Shown here: positions 47,246-59,583 of the stretch, one piece after another
Position numbering within the stretch: position 1 is the stretch's first letter
How the letters are laid out: every line of letters begins with the position of its first letter
Source: Panax quinquefolius
Taxonomy: Eukaryota > Streptophyta > Magnoliopsida > Apiales > Araliaceae
DNA length: 64,000 nucleotides
Assembly (NCBI GenBank): GCA_020205615.1
Contig: CM035170.1
Span: 7,310,311 to 7,374,310 of the forward strand
Direction of reading: 5' to 3'
Notes under the pieces: model-generated
What the model was told of the DNA's origin: nothing
Seen by the model: only the letters and a program-made list of their open reading frames with translations
The model's database searches: none
Program-made: the position numbers and the translations under genes

Positions 47246-48753
47246 ATGAAAAAGTTCCAAATTTGATAAAATTTCGATCAACATTTCAACATAATGATAT
47301 TGAAGAAATAATATCATTACTGAAAAAAAAATAATATCCCTTACCTCAAAGAATCAAGATTTCAAGGAAAGGTCTCAAGTGATCTTTGAATGAAACTTGT
47401 CTTGATGACAAAGAACTCTCAAAGTATCTAAATACTCACAAAATACGCTCGATAATATAGAGAGAGAGAGAAAACTTTGTTTTACGGTGTGATTTTCAAT
47501 TCTAACTTAGCCCTCTATTTATAGGAAAATGTTAGCCGTACCGAAGCGGACTTGACACTACTACCGATGGCTTTACTTCGCTACTATTGCCACCACCACA
47601 CATTTGAAATAAAATTCAGCACATTTCTTCACCAACCACAAGTGGGGCCCACTCAATTCTAGAATTTTCCACCAAAATCAATTATAAACCTAATTTTCGA
47701 ATCCGACACCTCTTAAAATTCACATCAAATCATTCGTGCATTTTTAATCTGCTCAAAATTTGTGGACATATACTCAACTTATGTATGTATAACATACCCA
47801 AAAATTACCACAATCCAACTGGTCGGATTAAAAATTATAACCCCATGATATATCTCAAAACCCCGATTTAATTTTTAATACCTCCAACTGGTAAAATATC
47901 GATAAAACACCTCAACAATAATTTCTTCATTTATAACCACATAAATAAATCCATCATTTATATCCACATAAAATAAATATTTCTTTATCATATGAATCAA
48001 TAATTAATTATTCACAAATAATATTACGTAATCACAATTATGATGAGGTAGTTCCGGGAAAGAGGGGCTTTCCGATAAGGATTTCTCCTCATCTTGGCCG
48101 CAATTAGGTGACCAAACCTCTCCTCGACAGAACTTTCTAGACATTGCCAATAATGCTATCTAATAATATTATTTAAATAATATGAATTATTGATCCGATA
48201 ATGGAGATAATGTGCGAAGGACAATTATTGAACAACAATAATATAAAATATCAACGCAAAGAATTATTGAATCAATAAAATAAAATATTGAATAAAGAAT
48301 TCACCGTAAAAATTATTGAGTAGTGCCTTCTTTCTACGTAAGGATCAATAATTCAACAATCTTTGTGCAATACCGCAGTGCTTCTTGTCAACCACCACGC
48401 CGTATTCATCGTATTTTAACCAACGGTATTCCAACAATCTTAACTGGTGAATAACTACGCCGTTATTTTTAACCAACTTATATTTGTCGCTTTCTTCATC
48501 CAATCGCTTTCCGTTATGGGGCCCACACATTTCGCTACCATTGTCATTACGAATATTCCCTTGACAAAGATCTAATATTCCACGACCACCAAACGAATAT
48601 TCCCGACAAAATGAATATTTTATAACCACTTGCTTATTTTGAAATATTTGCGTATTTAACCCTTAACTATCCACATTAATCAAATCAACCCTTACTATTT
48701 CAAAATAATAAATAAAGGAAATTCCTTTTATTTAAAAAATTTCGGGTCTTACA

Positions 48754-49114
48754 ACCTCCCTCCTTATGAAATTTAGTCCTCGAAATTGACGTCACGCACT
48801 GGTGTTTCAAAAGGTGAGGATACCTCGCTTTCATTTCCGCTTCCAATTCCCGGTGTCATTTCCTCTATAAGCATGATTCCTCCACAAAACTTTAACTTGT
48901 GGTATGACCTTTCTGCGCGTAGGACATGCTCCTTCCTATCCAAGATCTTGATAGGTACCTCCTCATACGTTAAGTCTTCGGCTATCTCGTCCGGTTCTAA
49001 CTCAATAACGTGGTTCGGGTCTAGGACACACTAGCGAAGGATTTACTCGTCTCTCCCTCCTAGTTCTATTCCCCATCTCCGCCAGAGATCATATCCTAAG
49101 CTCGATACCAACCG
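48754..49114 (-). pseudogene. 361-bp internal remnant of gypsy element B
   Basis: The left part reads the end of pol on the minus strand (chromodomain-like tail, matching 1482-1740 of element A). At about 49020 it jumps to leader sequence next to the PBS (matching 6510-6602). The PBS is at 49093-49110 with the same CGAG variant as element A. No complete domain remains. Confidence 0.88.
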
Positions 49115-51778
49115 TGACGCCCCCAAAATAGGTATACATCACCCATTCTCGAGTTGTCAATACATGGTACGTAAACAACTACAACTTTATTATTACAACA
49201 AGAAATCGTGAGTTTAAATACAAATATTATCTTCTGACAATATTTATACTCACATAAATCCTCATCACATTTATTGATACATTATTTTACAAAAATGGTG
49301 AGGACTACTAAACAATCCTTTCTAAAACCTTCATTCCATACCCCACTCGTATTTCGCTATATTCTCGCCTCCCGAGAAGAATGGAACAAAAGGAAAAGGG
49401 TGAGCTCAACTAGCTCAAGAAAGAATATTATGACTAAGATAATATACAACAAATTATCGTTAGTCTTCAACAGGAAAAATTTAATAGAATACAATAGACA
49501 ACAAATTTTCAATCAATATTCGCAATGAAATAATAATTCATTAGAAGAGTTAAGTAGAGAATGCAAACTACTATCTTCTATGTATGAATTTAAAAGTTCA
49601 TCGCTCATCTTTTATCCCTCGTAACAACAATCAATATACATCCGGAATCAAATATTCATCTTTACACTACGTGCCAAAGATATTCATCACTTGGTCATGT
49701 TCATTTAAACACTGCTTCATCTCTCTTTTCTACGAGGCCAAAGATATTAATCGATTCGGTCATGTTCATCTCAACACTGCTCATCTTTGCTACACAAAGC
49801 CAAAGATATTCTTCAAATCATTCATCTTTTTTCTGAGCCAAAGATATTCAATAATATCATCATTTAAGACCGAGGATGATGAAAATATTTTAAAGAAACG
49901 AATCCAAAGAAACAAAATGACAAGGATTAAGGATTAAGGATTCGTACTTTGTTTTTATCCATGTCCAACAATACCCCAAAAATAATCACAAGTGGTGTAA
50001 AATTCAAGAATGATCAAAACATGGATACAATCAAAGCTAGTATCCAAAATAGATGTTTTGGACAAAAGAAGAAATTTTATTTTTTGGTGAATAGTCTTGA
50101 GATATCGTGAATAGTCTTAGTATCGTGAATAAGACCAAGATACATGAATAATAAATCCGACACCAAAAGATAGAAATTCTACAAAAACATCTTCACGCTT
50201 CATGAATAGTACTCGTGAATAATAAGAACTCGTGAATAGTAACTCATGAATAGTAACTCGTGAATAAGAACTCATGAATAGTAACCCCACATGAAAAAAA
50301 GTTCCAAATTTGATAAAAACTTCAGATCAACATTTCAACATAATGATATTGAAGAAATAATATCATTACTGAAAAAAATAATATCCCTTACCTCAAAGAA
50401 TCAAGATTTTGGAAGGAAAGGTCAAGTGATCTTTGAATGAAACTTATCTTGAAACAAAGAACTCTCAAAGTATCTAAATACTCACAAAATACGCTCGATA
50501 ATATAGAGAGAAAAAGAGAAAACTTTGTTTACGTATGATTTTCAATTCTAACTTAGCCCTCTATTTATAGGAAAAAAATGTTAGCCGTAGAAAGCGAGAC
50601 TTGACTGCTACCGATGGCTTTACACTCGCTACTATTGCCACCCACCACATTTGAAATAAAATTCAGCACATTTCTTCACCAACCACAAGTGGGGCCCACT
50701 CAATTCTAGAATTTTCCACCAAAATCAATTATAAACCTAATTTTCGAATCAGACACCTCTTAAAATTCACAACAAATCATTCGTGCATTTTTAACGGTTC
50801 AAAATTTGTGGACATATACTCAACTTATGTATGTATAACATACCCAAAAATTACCACAATCCAACTATTTGGATTAAAAATTATAACCCATTAATATATC
50901 TCAAAACCCCGATTTAATTTTTTAATACCTCCAACTGTAAAATCTTGATAAAACACCTCAACAATAATTTCTTCATTTATAACCACATAAATAAATCCAT
51001 CATTTATATCCACATAAAATAAATATTTCTTTATCATATGAATCAATAATTAATTATTCACAAATAATATTACGTAATCACAATTATGACAACAGGTAGT
51101 TCCTGAAAGAGGGGCTTTCAGATAAGGATTTCTCCTTCTTGGTAGCATGATTAGGTGACCAAACCTCTCCTCGATGTAACTTTCTAGACATTGCCAATAA
51201 TGCTATCTAATAATATTATTTAAATAATATGAATTATTGATCGATAATGGAGATAATGTGCGTTGACAATTATTGAACAACAATAATATAAAATATCAAC
51301 GCAAAGAATTATTGAATCAATAAAATAAAATATTGAACGATAATTCACTGTAAAAATTATTGAGTAGTGCCTTCTTACGTAAGGATCAATAATTCAACAA
51401 TACTGCGGTAATACTGCCATCGCTCTTGCAACCACGCGTATTATTGTATTTTAACCACCGGGTATTCCAATGATCTTAACTTGTAATAACTACGCCGTTA
51501 TTTTTAACCAACTTATATTTGTCGTTTCTTCATCCAATCGCTTTCCGTTATGGGGCCCACACATTATGGCTACCGTGTCATTTAATATTCCCACAACGAT
51601 TTAATATTCCACGACCAAACGAATATTCCCGACAAAATGAATATTTTATAACCACTTGCTTATTTTGAAATATTTAATGATTTAACCCTTAACTATCCAC
51701 ATTAATCAAATCAACCTTACTATTTCAAAATAATAAATAAAGGAAATTCCTTTTTATTTAAAAATTTTCGGTCTTACA
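49115..51778 (-). repeat. 5' LTR of gypsy element B
   Basis: 2664 bp, nearly the same as 46063-48753. Most differences are short substitutions or indels at CAG/CTG sites. It contains the hairpin array at 49655-49850, the TATA box at 50561-50570 and the same AT-rich U3 as the other copies. Confidence 0.93.
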
Positions 51779-51783
51779 AATAA

Positions 51784-52217
51784 AGAAGAGGAGTCTTATT
51801 ATGGGTGTGGGGTTGTTAACTTTAAAACATACGTAATTCCAATAGTTGGGTGAGTACGTTCTTTTACATAGAGATAGAAAACTAGGGTTTGAGTAAAAAC
51901 CCCTTCTTCTTGAATCTTTCTTTTTCCTTGGTGGATCACCTCTAGAGGCCAAACACATGGGTGGCTAACGTTGATCAAAAGAAGGAACCAAACCCGGTGG
52001 ATTCAAGTTGAACGCGAAAGGATTTGGAGGTGAAATTGTACCTGAGGAAGCTCGATCTTCAAGGGTATGATTTTATTCTTTATCTTTTCGTTTAATTAAT
52101 AATTTTGCATAAAGGGTGATCCGGGTATATGGTTTGTAAATTTTTAAACTTTGATTTTACACGCTTCCGCATTATTTTTGAAATTTTGATTGCGTTATGA
52201 ATATTACAAACCTAACA
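51784..52217 (+). repeat. left LTR of copia element C, second part
   Basis: Continues the copia LTR after the nested gypsy insertion (ataaagaagaggagtctt) and matches 59144-59578. It ends in CTAACA. Confidence 0.93.
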
Positions 52218-52218
52218 G

Positions 52219-52231
52219 TGGCATCAGAGCC
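52219..52231 (+). other. primer-binding site of copia element C
   Basis: TGGCATCAGAGCC begins two bases after the LTR end. It matches the tRNA-Met primer site of plant copia elements with one difference (TGGTATCAGAGC). Confidence 0.85.
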
Positions 52232-52529
52232 AAACCTTTATGCGAATTATTAATTGTTTTAATTTGATATGTATATTGATATGTGTTTAGAACAATTTAA
52301 TTGGGCATAATTTTATCGTATAAAAAAAAAAAAAAAAAATCGTGTTGCTGTTTTATTTTTTTTACGGATTGCATGCTCAATAGGTAATGCACGGAAATCG
52401 AAAACAGGATTTCAAGTTGGAATCTGATTGTTTTTTCTTTTCAAAACATGGCACGGAAAACAAAAAAAAAAAAATGGCTGCCGATTTTCAAGACATGAAA
52501 CTGGTAAATAAAAAAAAGGAAGCCAGGAA

Positions 52530-52590
52530 CGGAAATATATATATATATATAGATTATGGTTATATATATATATATAATATATATATTACG

Positions 52591-52623
<33 letters not shown>

Positions 52624-52625
52624 TC
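52530..52625. repeat. AT/ATAC microsatellite cluster in copia leader
   Basis: Runs of TATATA broken by ATTACG, GATTATGG and ACATA. Long A-runs also lie at 52322-52339 and 52460-52473. Confidence 0.75.
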
Positions 52626-52639
52626 TTAATTATTATCTA

Positions 52640-53340
52640 ATTAAAATAAAAAGTTTATTTTAATTTTAAAATAAAAGGTTTATTTTAATATTAAAATATA
52701 AAGTTTTATTTTAATTTTAATAATTTTATAATTAAAATAAAAGGTTTATTTTAATTTTAAAATAAAAGTTTATTTTAATATTAAAATAAAAAGGTTTATT
52801 TTAATTTTAAAATTAAATTTCATGCTAACTAATTAGAATTGGAATTTGATTCCATGATAACTAATTGGAGTTGAAATTGGATTCTATTATTTCCTTAAAT
52901 AAAGGAGTTTATTTAGATATGAAATAGGATTTCATATTATTCAAAATAAAATAGTTTATTTGTGAATAGGAAAAGATCATCCTAATTTCCTTAAATAAAA
53001 GAGTTTATTTAAATATGGAATAAGATTTCATATTATTCAAAATAAAGGAGTTTATTTGTGAATAGGAAAGAATATCCGTGTTTCCTTTATTAAAAGATTT
53101 TTTTTATATGGAATTGGATTCCATAATTAATTAAAATAAAAGAGTTTATTTTAATTAAATTTTTTTACTTGAAATTGGATTCCATAATTAATTAAAATAA
53201 AGGAGTTTATTTTGATTAAAGATTTTGATTAAAATAAAATAGTTTATTTTATTCAAAATTGGATAAATTAAAATAAAATAGTTTTATTTTGATTTAAATT
53301 TGGATTTAAATAAAGGAGTTTATTTTTATTCAAAATAAAT
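52640..53340. repeat. array of short AT palindromes in copia leader
   Basis: About twenty imperfect units of the form AAAATAAA-(A)GG(A)G-TTTATTTT recur at 20-60 bp spacing. Each unit is an inverted repeat around a purine core. Longer copies with TAGGATTTCATATTATTCAA form higher-order repeats at about 52918 and 53018. The region is non-coding and sits between the PBS and gag. Confidence 0.7.
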
Positions 53341-54600
53341 TTTATACTAACTAAATTTGCCCATTAAATGATATCAATATATATATTAAATGTTTATTAT
53401 TCATAGGATGAATGTTATTTATTGATGCGTATGATGATGTGTATGATAATAAATGGGATTGATTATGACTATCAACCAATATGATTGGATTTTATTTTAG
53501 TTGGATGCATGAATGTATGGGTTTTATTAAATGAGGTCTCATGCACCTCGCCTTCTCTAATTTTTTCGAATGTAAATTCTATCTCTCTCCTATGTACTTC
53601 CTCGATCACGATCGAGGTTTCTATTTATTTTAAAATAGTTATGTAATAGGAATAGTTAGAATTAATTTTTGAAGAATTAGAGATCAAGGAGCAAGGAGCG
53701 CTTGAAGACCCGCTTTGTAATGGAGCCCGAGTTTAAATGTAATAGTTATATTTAAATATTATTTCTTGCACCCCTAGGGTTTGACCTTTTAGTTCACTTG
53801 GTGGCTCTAGTGAACCAAACTAGAATAAAAGTCCATAATTAATCCGGTAGAATATAGTATTCTATATATGCATGCTTATACTATATATATATTATATATT
53901 ATGCAAACATGCTTCGCATGTTCATTAATATAACGCCGTATTTTATATATATATGTGCATGCTTAACAAGATGAGACAAATTAATAACAAACCCCTCAAT
54001 TTTTATATTAAGTCCTAAGCGTTCAAAGATATTTGGAATATCGAACGTCATTCTAAAGAGATATGATAAAATTAATAGAGTATTAAATATTTAATATGAG
54101 TTTGTTGTGTCACCACAAGGCAAGTATTAAGTATTTAAGATGTTAATTTATCACATTTGATGCTTATAAAGAAAATTGAACAATATTGTTTTTGTTGTGT
54201 CACCACAAGGATGATATTTTTCTTTTTTGAATATATGGAGTGCTAGGTCGGACTTAACTTGGATAATTTTGATTCTATGTGCCACCACTTGATCAAAATA
54301 ATCTAAGAGGCAAAATACAAGGAATTGCATAGTTGATGTAATTGACAAAAGTTGTCTACCTATTTATTTATATATAGTTTGTTGTGTCACCACAAGGCTA
54401 TATACATTTGAAATGGGATCCTTATTCTCACTAGCAAATCTTTAATTAGATTTTGCCGAACTATATAAGTGAGGGTAATATAGTTTGAAGAAAATAGTGG
54501 GAGATACCAATTTAAAATAAGACCTAATTTATTTTGGTAATTAATAAAAGAATGTATGTTAAAATGTTGTTAATTACAAATTCATTTACGAAATTTTACA
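53341..54600 (+). other. copia leader region, non-coding
   Basis: AT-rich sequence between the palindrome array and gag. The phrase TTGTTGTGTCACCACAAGG occurs three times (54101, 54195 and 54379), with a fourth, partial match near 54280 (gtgccaccactt). No open frame matches a known domain. Confidence 0.6.
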
Positions 54601-57600
54601 ATGTCTAAAATTACTATCATGCGAGAAGCATATTAGATGCTAAATTTAATCTGAATCAATTAAACGGATTGGTTAAGGAATTTGAGAATAGTTCTCATAG
54701 CTGAAAAGCTATCTTATGTCCTTAATACGCCTATCCCTGCAATGGTTGTAGACAATGCCTCGAGGAAAGAGATTGCTACTTTTAGAAAGTGGCAAGATGA
54801 TGCACAATTGGCTCAATGCATCATGCTCACATCCATAAGTAACGAGCTTCGATGTCGGCGATGAAACTATGGATGCTCCTACTATATTCCCCGCACATCA
54901 AGTAGTTGATGGTGAGGAAAGTGGGACCGATAGATATCGAGATATCTAAGGAGCTCTTCCGATCTAGAATGACCGATGACACTACAGTACAGATAAAAGT
55001 TCTTAACATGATCAATTTGATTGATCAATTAGGACAACGAGTTTTGTCATGGATGGAGAGTTGAGCCAAGATTTGATCTTGCACTCACTCCCGGACTCCT
55101 TTCACAATTGTTGTGAATTTTTCATATGAACAAGTTAGATATCAGCTTTGCTGATTTGCTTAACATGTTGAAAAATGTTGAAAGTCACTTTCCAACCAAG
55201 AAAGATCAAGTCTTACTGGTAGGGGCCAAAGGATCTTCTCAAATAAAGAACGATTCAAAGAAGGTAAATAGAAAGGCATAAACAAAGGATAATAAGAACA
55301 AAACTGATATGGATAGCAAAGGAGTTTGCTTCCACCGCAATAAGCCCGGACAATCGGAAAGAAATCTGAAAAGCATCTTGCAGAGGCTAACCAAGAAGCT
55401 TAGTGAAGTTTTGCCATAATACGCTTTTGTTCATGATTGAAATAAATTTTTCTTTAAGTCAAGGTTCTACTTGGGTATTGGATACCGACTTTGGTTATCA
55501 TAAATATAGATTTATGAAGGGACCAAGCGTAAGTAGAAAGTTAAACAAAGATAAGTAATCCTATGTGTGGAAAATGAAGCAAAGGTTCTTTGCATTAGCT
55601 ATAGAAACTTATAGTTTAGCCTTCGCTTACGGGCAAATCTATTAAGTCAATAAGTTGTTATTGTATTCCAGCTTCTTGTTAAAAATATTATTTCCATTTT
55701 ATTGTTGACAATGAAATCTTTGGTATTATAATTAAGAACAATTATTGTTCTATTTATAATAATAATGTTTTGTATAGAATCGGAATATTACTTAATAAAT
55801 TTTGTATACTGACTTACATGAAAATAATTTTGCATATTGAACAAATTAGTATAAGAAAAGGAGATGATAATTCAAAGAGTTGAATGTGTGTATTTGCTGA
55901 AATACAAGTGTGAATTATTTGAAAGGTTCAAAGAATTCAAAAGTGAAACAAATTGGCAAAGTATTAGGATTCTTTGATCGGATCAAGGAATAAATACTTG
56001 AGCAATAAGTTTCTAGATCATCTCAAATGGTTTTCTCATAATGGACGCCTCCTGATACGTAATAATTGATTGATGTATCTGAAAGGAAAAATCGTACCTT
56101 GTTGGACATGGTACGGTCCATAATTATTTTACCGACATTCCGGTAGATTCTTCAGGGTCATGTCCTAGAAATGGTCAGATATCTACTTAAAATGGTAACC
56201 TCAAAATCCTACCCCAAGACTCCATAAAAGTTATGGATGTGGAGGATTCCTAATCTTAAGTATGTTAAGATAAGGGGTTGTCCAACTTATGTGAAAAGGT
56301 TTCAAAGGATAAGCTTGGGACAAGATTTGACATGTACAGATTTGTGGGACATCCTAAAGTAAGTTTAGGGTATATGTTCTATAATTCTACTTAGCAAAAG
56401 GTGTTTGTTACGAAACACACTACCTTCTAAGATAAAGGTGTTTATCATTGAAGGGGCTAGTGGGAGGATAATAGATCTTGAAGAGTTCAAGAACCACAAA
56501 ACACTATAAGTCAAATAAGAGGAACCTATAGATGTAACCTATTATACCACAACCTAATCGTAAATCGGAATAAGACTCAAGATACCTGGAGGTATGGATT
56601 CATCATAGATGATGATGATGAGGTACACATCATAGAAGATGATGATCCAGTTACATACGATGAGGTAAGTGTTGTAGACACTCAGAGAAATGGATTGAAG
56701 CAAGTTTCTCAAATATGGAACATTCGTTTTGATGAGTCAATCAAAAGAGTTTGATTTTATCAAAAATAAGAATGAACCTAGTGTGTACAAAAGGGTCAGT
56801 GGGAGCATCGTGACATTCCTAGTACTATATGTTGATATACTACGGATAAGGAATGACATACTAATGCTACAATCAGTAAAGATAAAGTTGTCTAAACATT
56901 CCTCCATGAATGATTTGGAAGATCATCTTAATTGGGGATATAAATCTATATAGATAGATTTAAAAGGATGCTCAACTTAACCCAAAGAACGTATATTCAT
57001 TTGATGCTAAAGTCGTTTAGCATGGCAAACTCCAAGAGATGTCTCATGTTGATGAGCTATGGAGTGTATCTCTCTTAATAGTCCCCACAGACTCCTGAAA
57101 AGAGAGGTCACATGAGTGACTATCATGTATGCAATGAAATATACGAGACCTGATGTTGATCAGTCATATTCTGGAGAAGTTCACTATGAGTCGAATTGAA
57201 AATATCTTAAAGTGCTTAACCCAAGCACTAAGGATGTGATTATATTCATGGTGGGTCTAAATTAAAACTAGAGAGCTTAACAGACTCAAGTTTTTTCGAT
57301 GCACTAAGATGATGTAAAATCCACTTTAAGGTAAAGCGTTATCTTGAATAAAGGTACAAAGAATTGGAAAGGTTCCAAACAGCAAAGAGTTGCTGGTTTA
57401 GTGATAAAGACAAAGTATATAGCAATAAATGAAGCTGCAAGTTGATTGTTTGGATTAAAAGTTCATTACAGAACTAGAAATAGTTCCCAAGTCTTATCTT
57501 GGATCTAAACATGTGTTGTGGCATTTTCATTTGATTATTAGAATCATTGAAAGATGGGAAATCACTATAGAGATAGTGGACTCTCAAGAACAACATTACA

Positions 57601-57685
57601 TATCCATTAACTAAAGCTTATCCAACAGCAGGATAATCGTCACTTAGAGAAGAAGAGTATAAGATACCATGACGATTGGCTTTAG
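54601..57685 (+). pseudogene. gag-pol of copia element C, degenerate
   Basis: The ATG at 54601 begins a gag that soon meets stops. Recognisable pieces in order: gag (IVLIAEKLSYVLNTPIP at about 54682-54738; FRKWQDDAQLAQCIMLTSIS after it), a damaged zinc knuckle (CFHRNKPGQSERN near 55330), a protease-like LDT region near 55480, reverse transcriptase (FDFIKNKNEPSVYKRVSGS at 56747-56803 and VTFLVLYVDI, where the second Asp of YVDD is lost), an RNase H end (IAINEAAS near 57425) and the terminal RYHDDWL before the stop at 57685. Integrase is barely recognisable. Many stops and frameshifts are present; some may be base-calling error. Confidence 0.85.
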
Positions 57686-57686
57686 T

Positions 57687-57699
57687 GCAAGTGGGAGAT
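57687..57699 (+). other. polypurine tract of copia element C
   Basis: The purine-rich gcaagtgggagat lies directly before the right LTR start TGAAAG, as expected for plus-strand DNA priming. Confidence 0.7.
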
Positions 57700-59578
57700 T
57701 GAAAGAAGTATGCACACAAGCCAATCATGTTTGATGATAAAGCATATACTTTGTAACAATCTTATTCATTTATTAATAAAAAGTATTAATTTATTAAAGG
57801 CTTTTAATTATCTACATGATCTTTGTTTTATAATATGTGATAAACCCATAGTTTTAAGCAATGCTTTTAGAATAATGATGATGATCATTCTAATGAGATC
57901 TAAATTCTTTGAAAGCTTAAAACTAAAATAGTTCCCAATCATTGGATTACTAAATTGGGGATTAGTGAATCCGGATAGATTGGTACATACGTTGCTTGCT
58001 TCATTGGATGAGGATGATTGATCTCATGATCATTTGTGTGGAGACACTAAAGCAAGTATGTAGGTGCTTATTAGAGAATAAGTTCACCGAACGTGGCTCG
58101 CTAAGGAATACCTAATGGAGTTTTATTTGCTGTCAATAGAATTCTGTAGTGATAGTAGTACAAGTAATCCTTGGACTTGAGATCATCATAGTATCTTGTG
58201 TATGATGAGTTATACTTTGACTTATTCCTTAAGACCCTTAGGGTATATCAAAGGGTATGCTTGGGTATAATAAGTTGTATATGGAGATAATGTATGATCA
58301 ATAAAGAATCTACCACTTCTAATAAAAGAAGAGAAATGTCCTATGTGATTCGATAAATGACAACTCAAGTAGTCCTCGGCAAAGGCGAAATGAAATTAGA
58401 AAGGAGTTTCTAATTTGCATTATTTGAGTTGTGCATTTAAGGATCGAAATACATATAATTAAATAAAATAAGACTTGACAGTAATTCCATGTCTTATATT
58501 TAATTGGGACATTGTATGGTGGAAGGATTGAATTATACGGTAACTATTTACTCAAAGGTTCTTTTATGATTAATGTTGAAATCTATATTATCTGGAAAGT
58601 CGCTGATCGCTAGAGAGCTTATCCCTATTGTAGAATAAATATTATATATTTAAATAAATTAATTGTTTAATTTATTTATTTAAATAAGATTAGAATTGTT
58701 CTAATTGATTTATTCACAAACCGTTTAATATGGAGAACCTAAAGGGTCACACCATAAAAAAGGAAGAATAATTATTTAAGAAGTTAATGGCATAATCGTA
58801 ATAATATGTTATGTATATTTAATTTAATCTATGGTGATAGAATAAATTAAATAACTTAATATTTATTATTTAATATTTTAGAAATATTAAATATAAATTA
58901 ATAAGAGGAGTCTTATTAATATTATTACAATTATTATTATTTTAATTTCTAAAAGAGTTTAGGAATTAATTTAATATAAGTACTCTCATTTATTCTTAAT
59001 TGGATTAGGAAGGAAAATTAGTTAAAGGAGTTTAATTAATTATCCCTAATAAGATTAGGGAGCTTAATTAATTAAAAGAATTTAATTAATTAAATAAAAC
59101 CCAATTTCTTAATTGTTAAGGAGGGTTGCCCACATCAATAAAGAAGAGGAGTCTTATTATGGGTGTGGGGGTTGTTGACTTTAAAAACATACGTAATTCC
59201 AATAGTTGGGTGAGTACGTTCTTTTCTATAGAGATAGAAAACTAGGGTTTGAGCCGAATACCCCTTCTTCTTGAATCTTTCTTTTTCCTTGGTGGATCAC
59301 CTCTAGAGGCCAAACACATGGGTGGCTAACGTTGATCAAAGGAAGGAACCAAACCCGGTGGATTCAAGTTGAACGCGAAAGGATTTGGAGGTGAACTTGT
59401 ACCTGAGGAAGCTCGATCTTCAAGGGTATGATTTTATTCTTTATCTTTTCGTTTAATTAATAATTGTGCATAAAGGGTGATCCGGGTATATGGTTTGTAA
59501 ATTTTTAAACTCTGATTTTACACGCTTCCGCATTATTTTTGCAATTTCGATTGCGTAATGAATATTACAAACCTAACA
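57700..59578 (+). repeat. right LTR of copia element C
   Basis: An uninterrupted 1879-bp LTR, TGAAAGAAGTATGC..CTAACA. It gives the empty-site sequence for the nested gypsy element B. It is followed by the TSD GGTAG. Confidence 0.94.
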
Positions 59579-59583
59579 GGTAG

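Larger units (their letters stand above)
46063..48753 (-). repeat. 3' LTR of gypsy element B
   Basis: 2691 bp from TGTGACGCC to GTCTTACA on the plus strand. It contains a hairpin array (about 46610-46805), a GTGAATAGTAACTC-type array (about 47040-47240) and a TATA box at 47514-47523. Confidence 0.93.
46063..51778 (-). mobile_element. internally deleted gypsy element B nested in the copia LTR
   Basis: Two LTRs of about 2.69 and 2.66 kb flank only 361 bp of internal sequence. A perfect TSD, AATAA, lies at 46058-46062 and 51779-51783. The intact copia LTR at about 59138 (catcaataaagaag) shows the empty target site. The internal core is a fusion of the polypurine-tract end (as in 1471-1740) to the PBS end (as in 6510-6602) with all gag-pol lost. 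It would need proteins from a full element to move. Whether it arose by deletion after insertion or moved in this form is not decided by this copy. Confidence 0.95.
44615..59578 (+). mobile_element. Ty1/copia LTR retrotransposon C, interrupted by gypsy element B
   Basis: The plus-strand element has LTRs starting TGAAAG(T/A)AGTATGC and ending CTAACA. A perfect 5-bp TSD, GGTAG, lies at 44610-44614 and 59579-59583. The left LTR is 44615-46062 plus 51784-52217 (1882 bp once element B and one TSD are removed); the right LTR is 57700-59578 (1879 bp). The PBS follows the left LTR and a polypurine tract precedes the right. The internal region is about 5.5 kb: a 2.4-kb AT-rich leader, then a broken gag-pol. 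The close LTR match suggests a fairly recent insertion, in contrast to the broken coding region. Confidence 0.94.
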
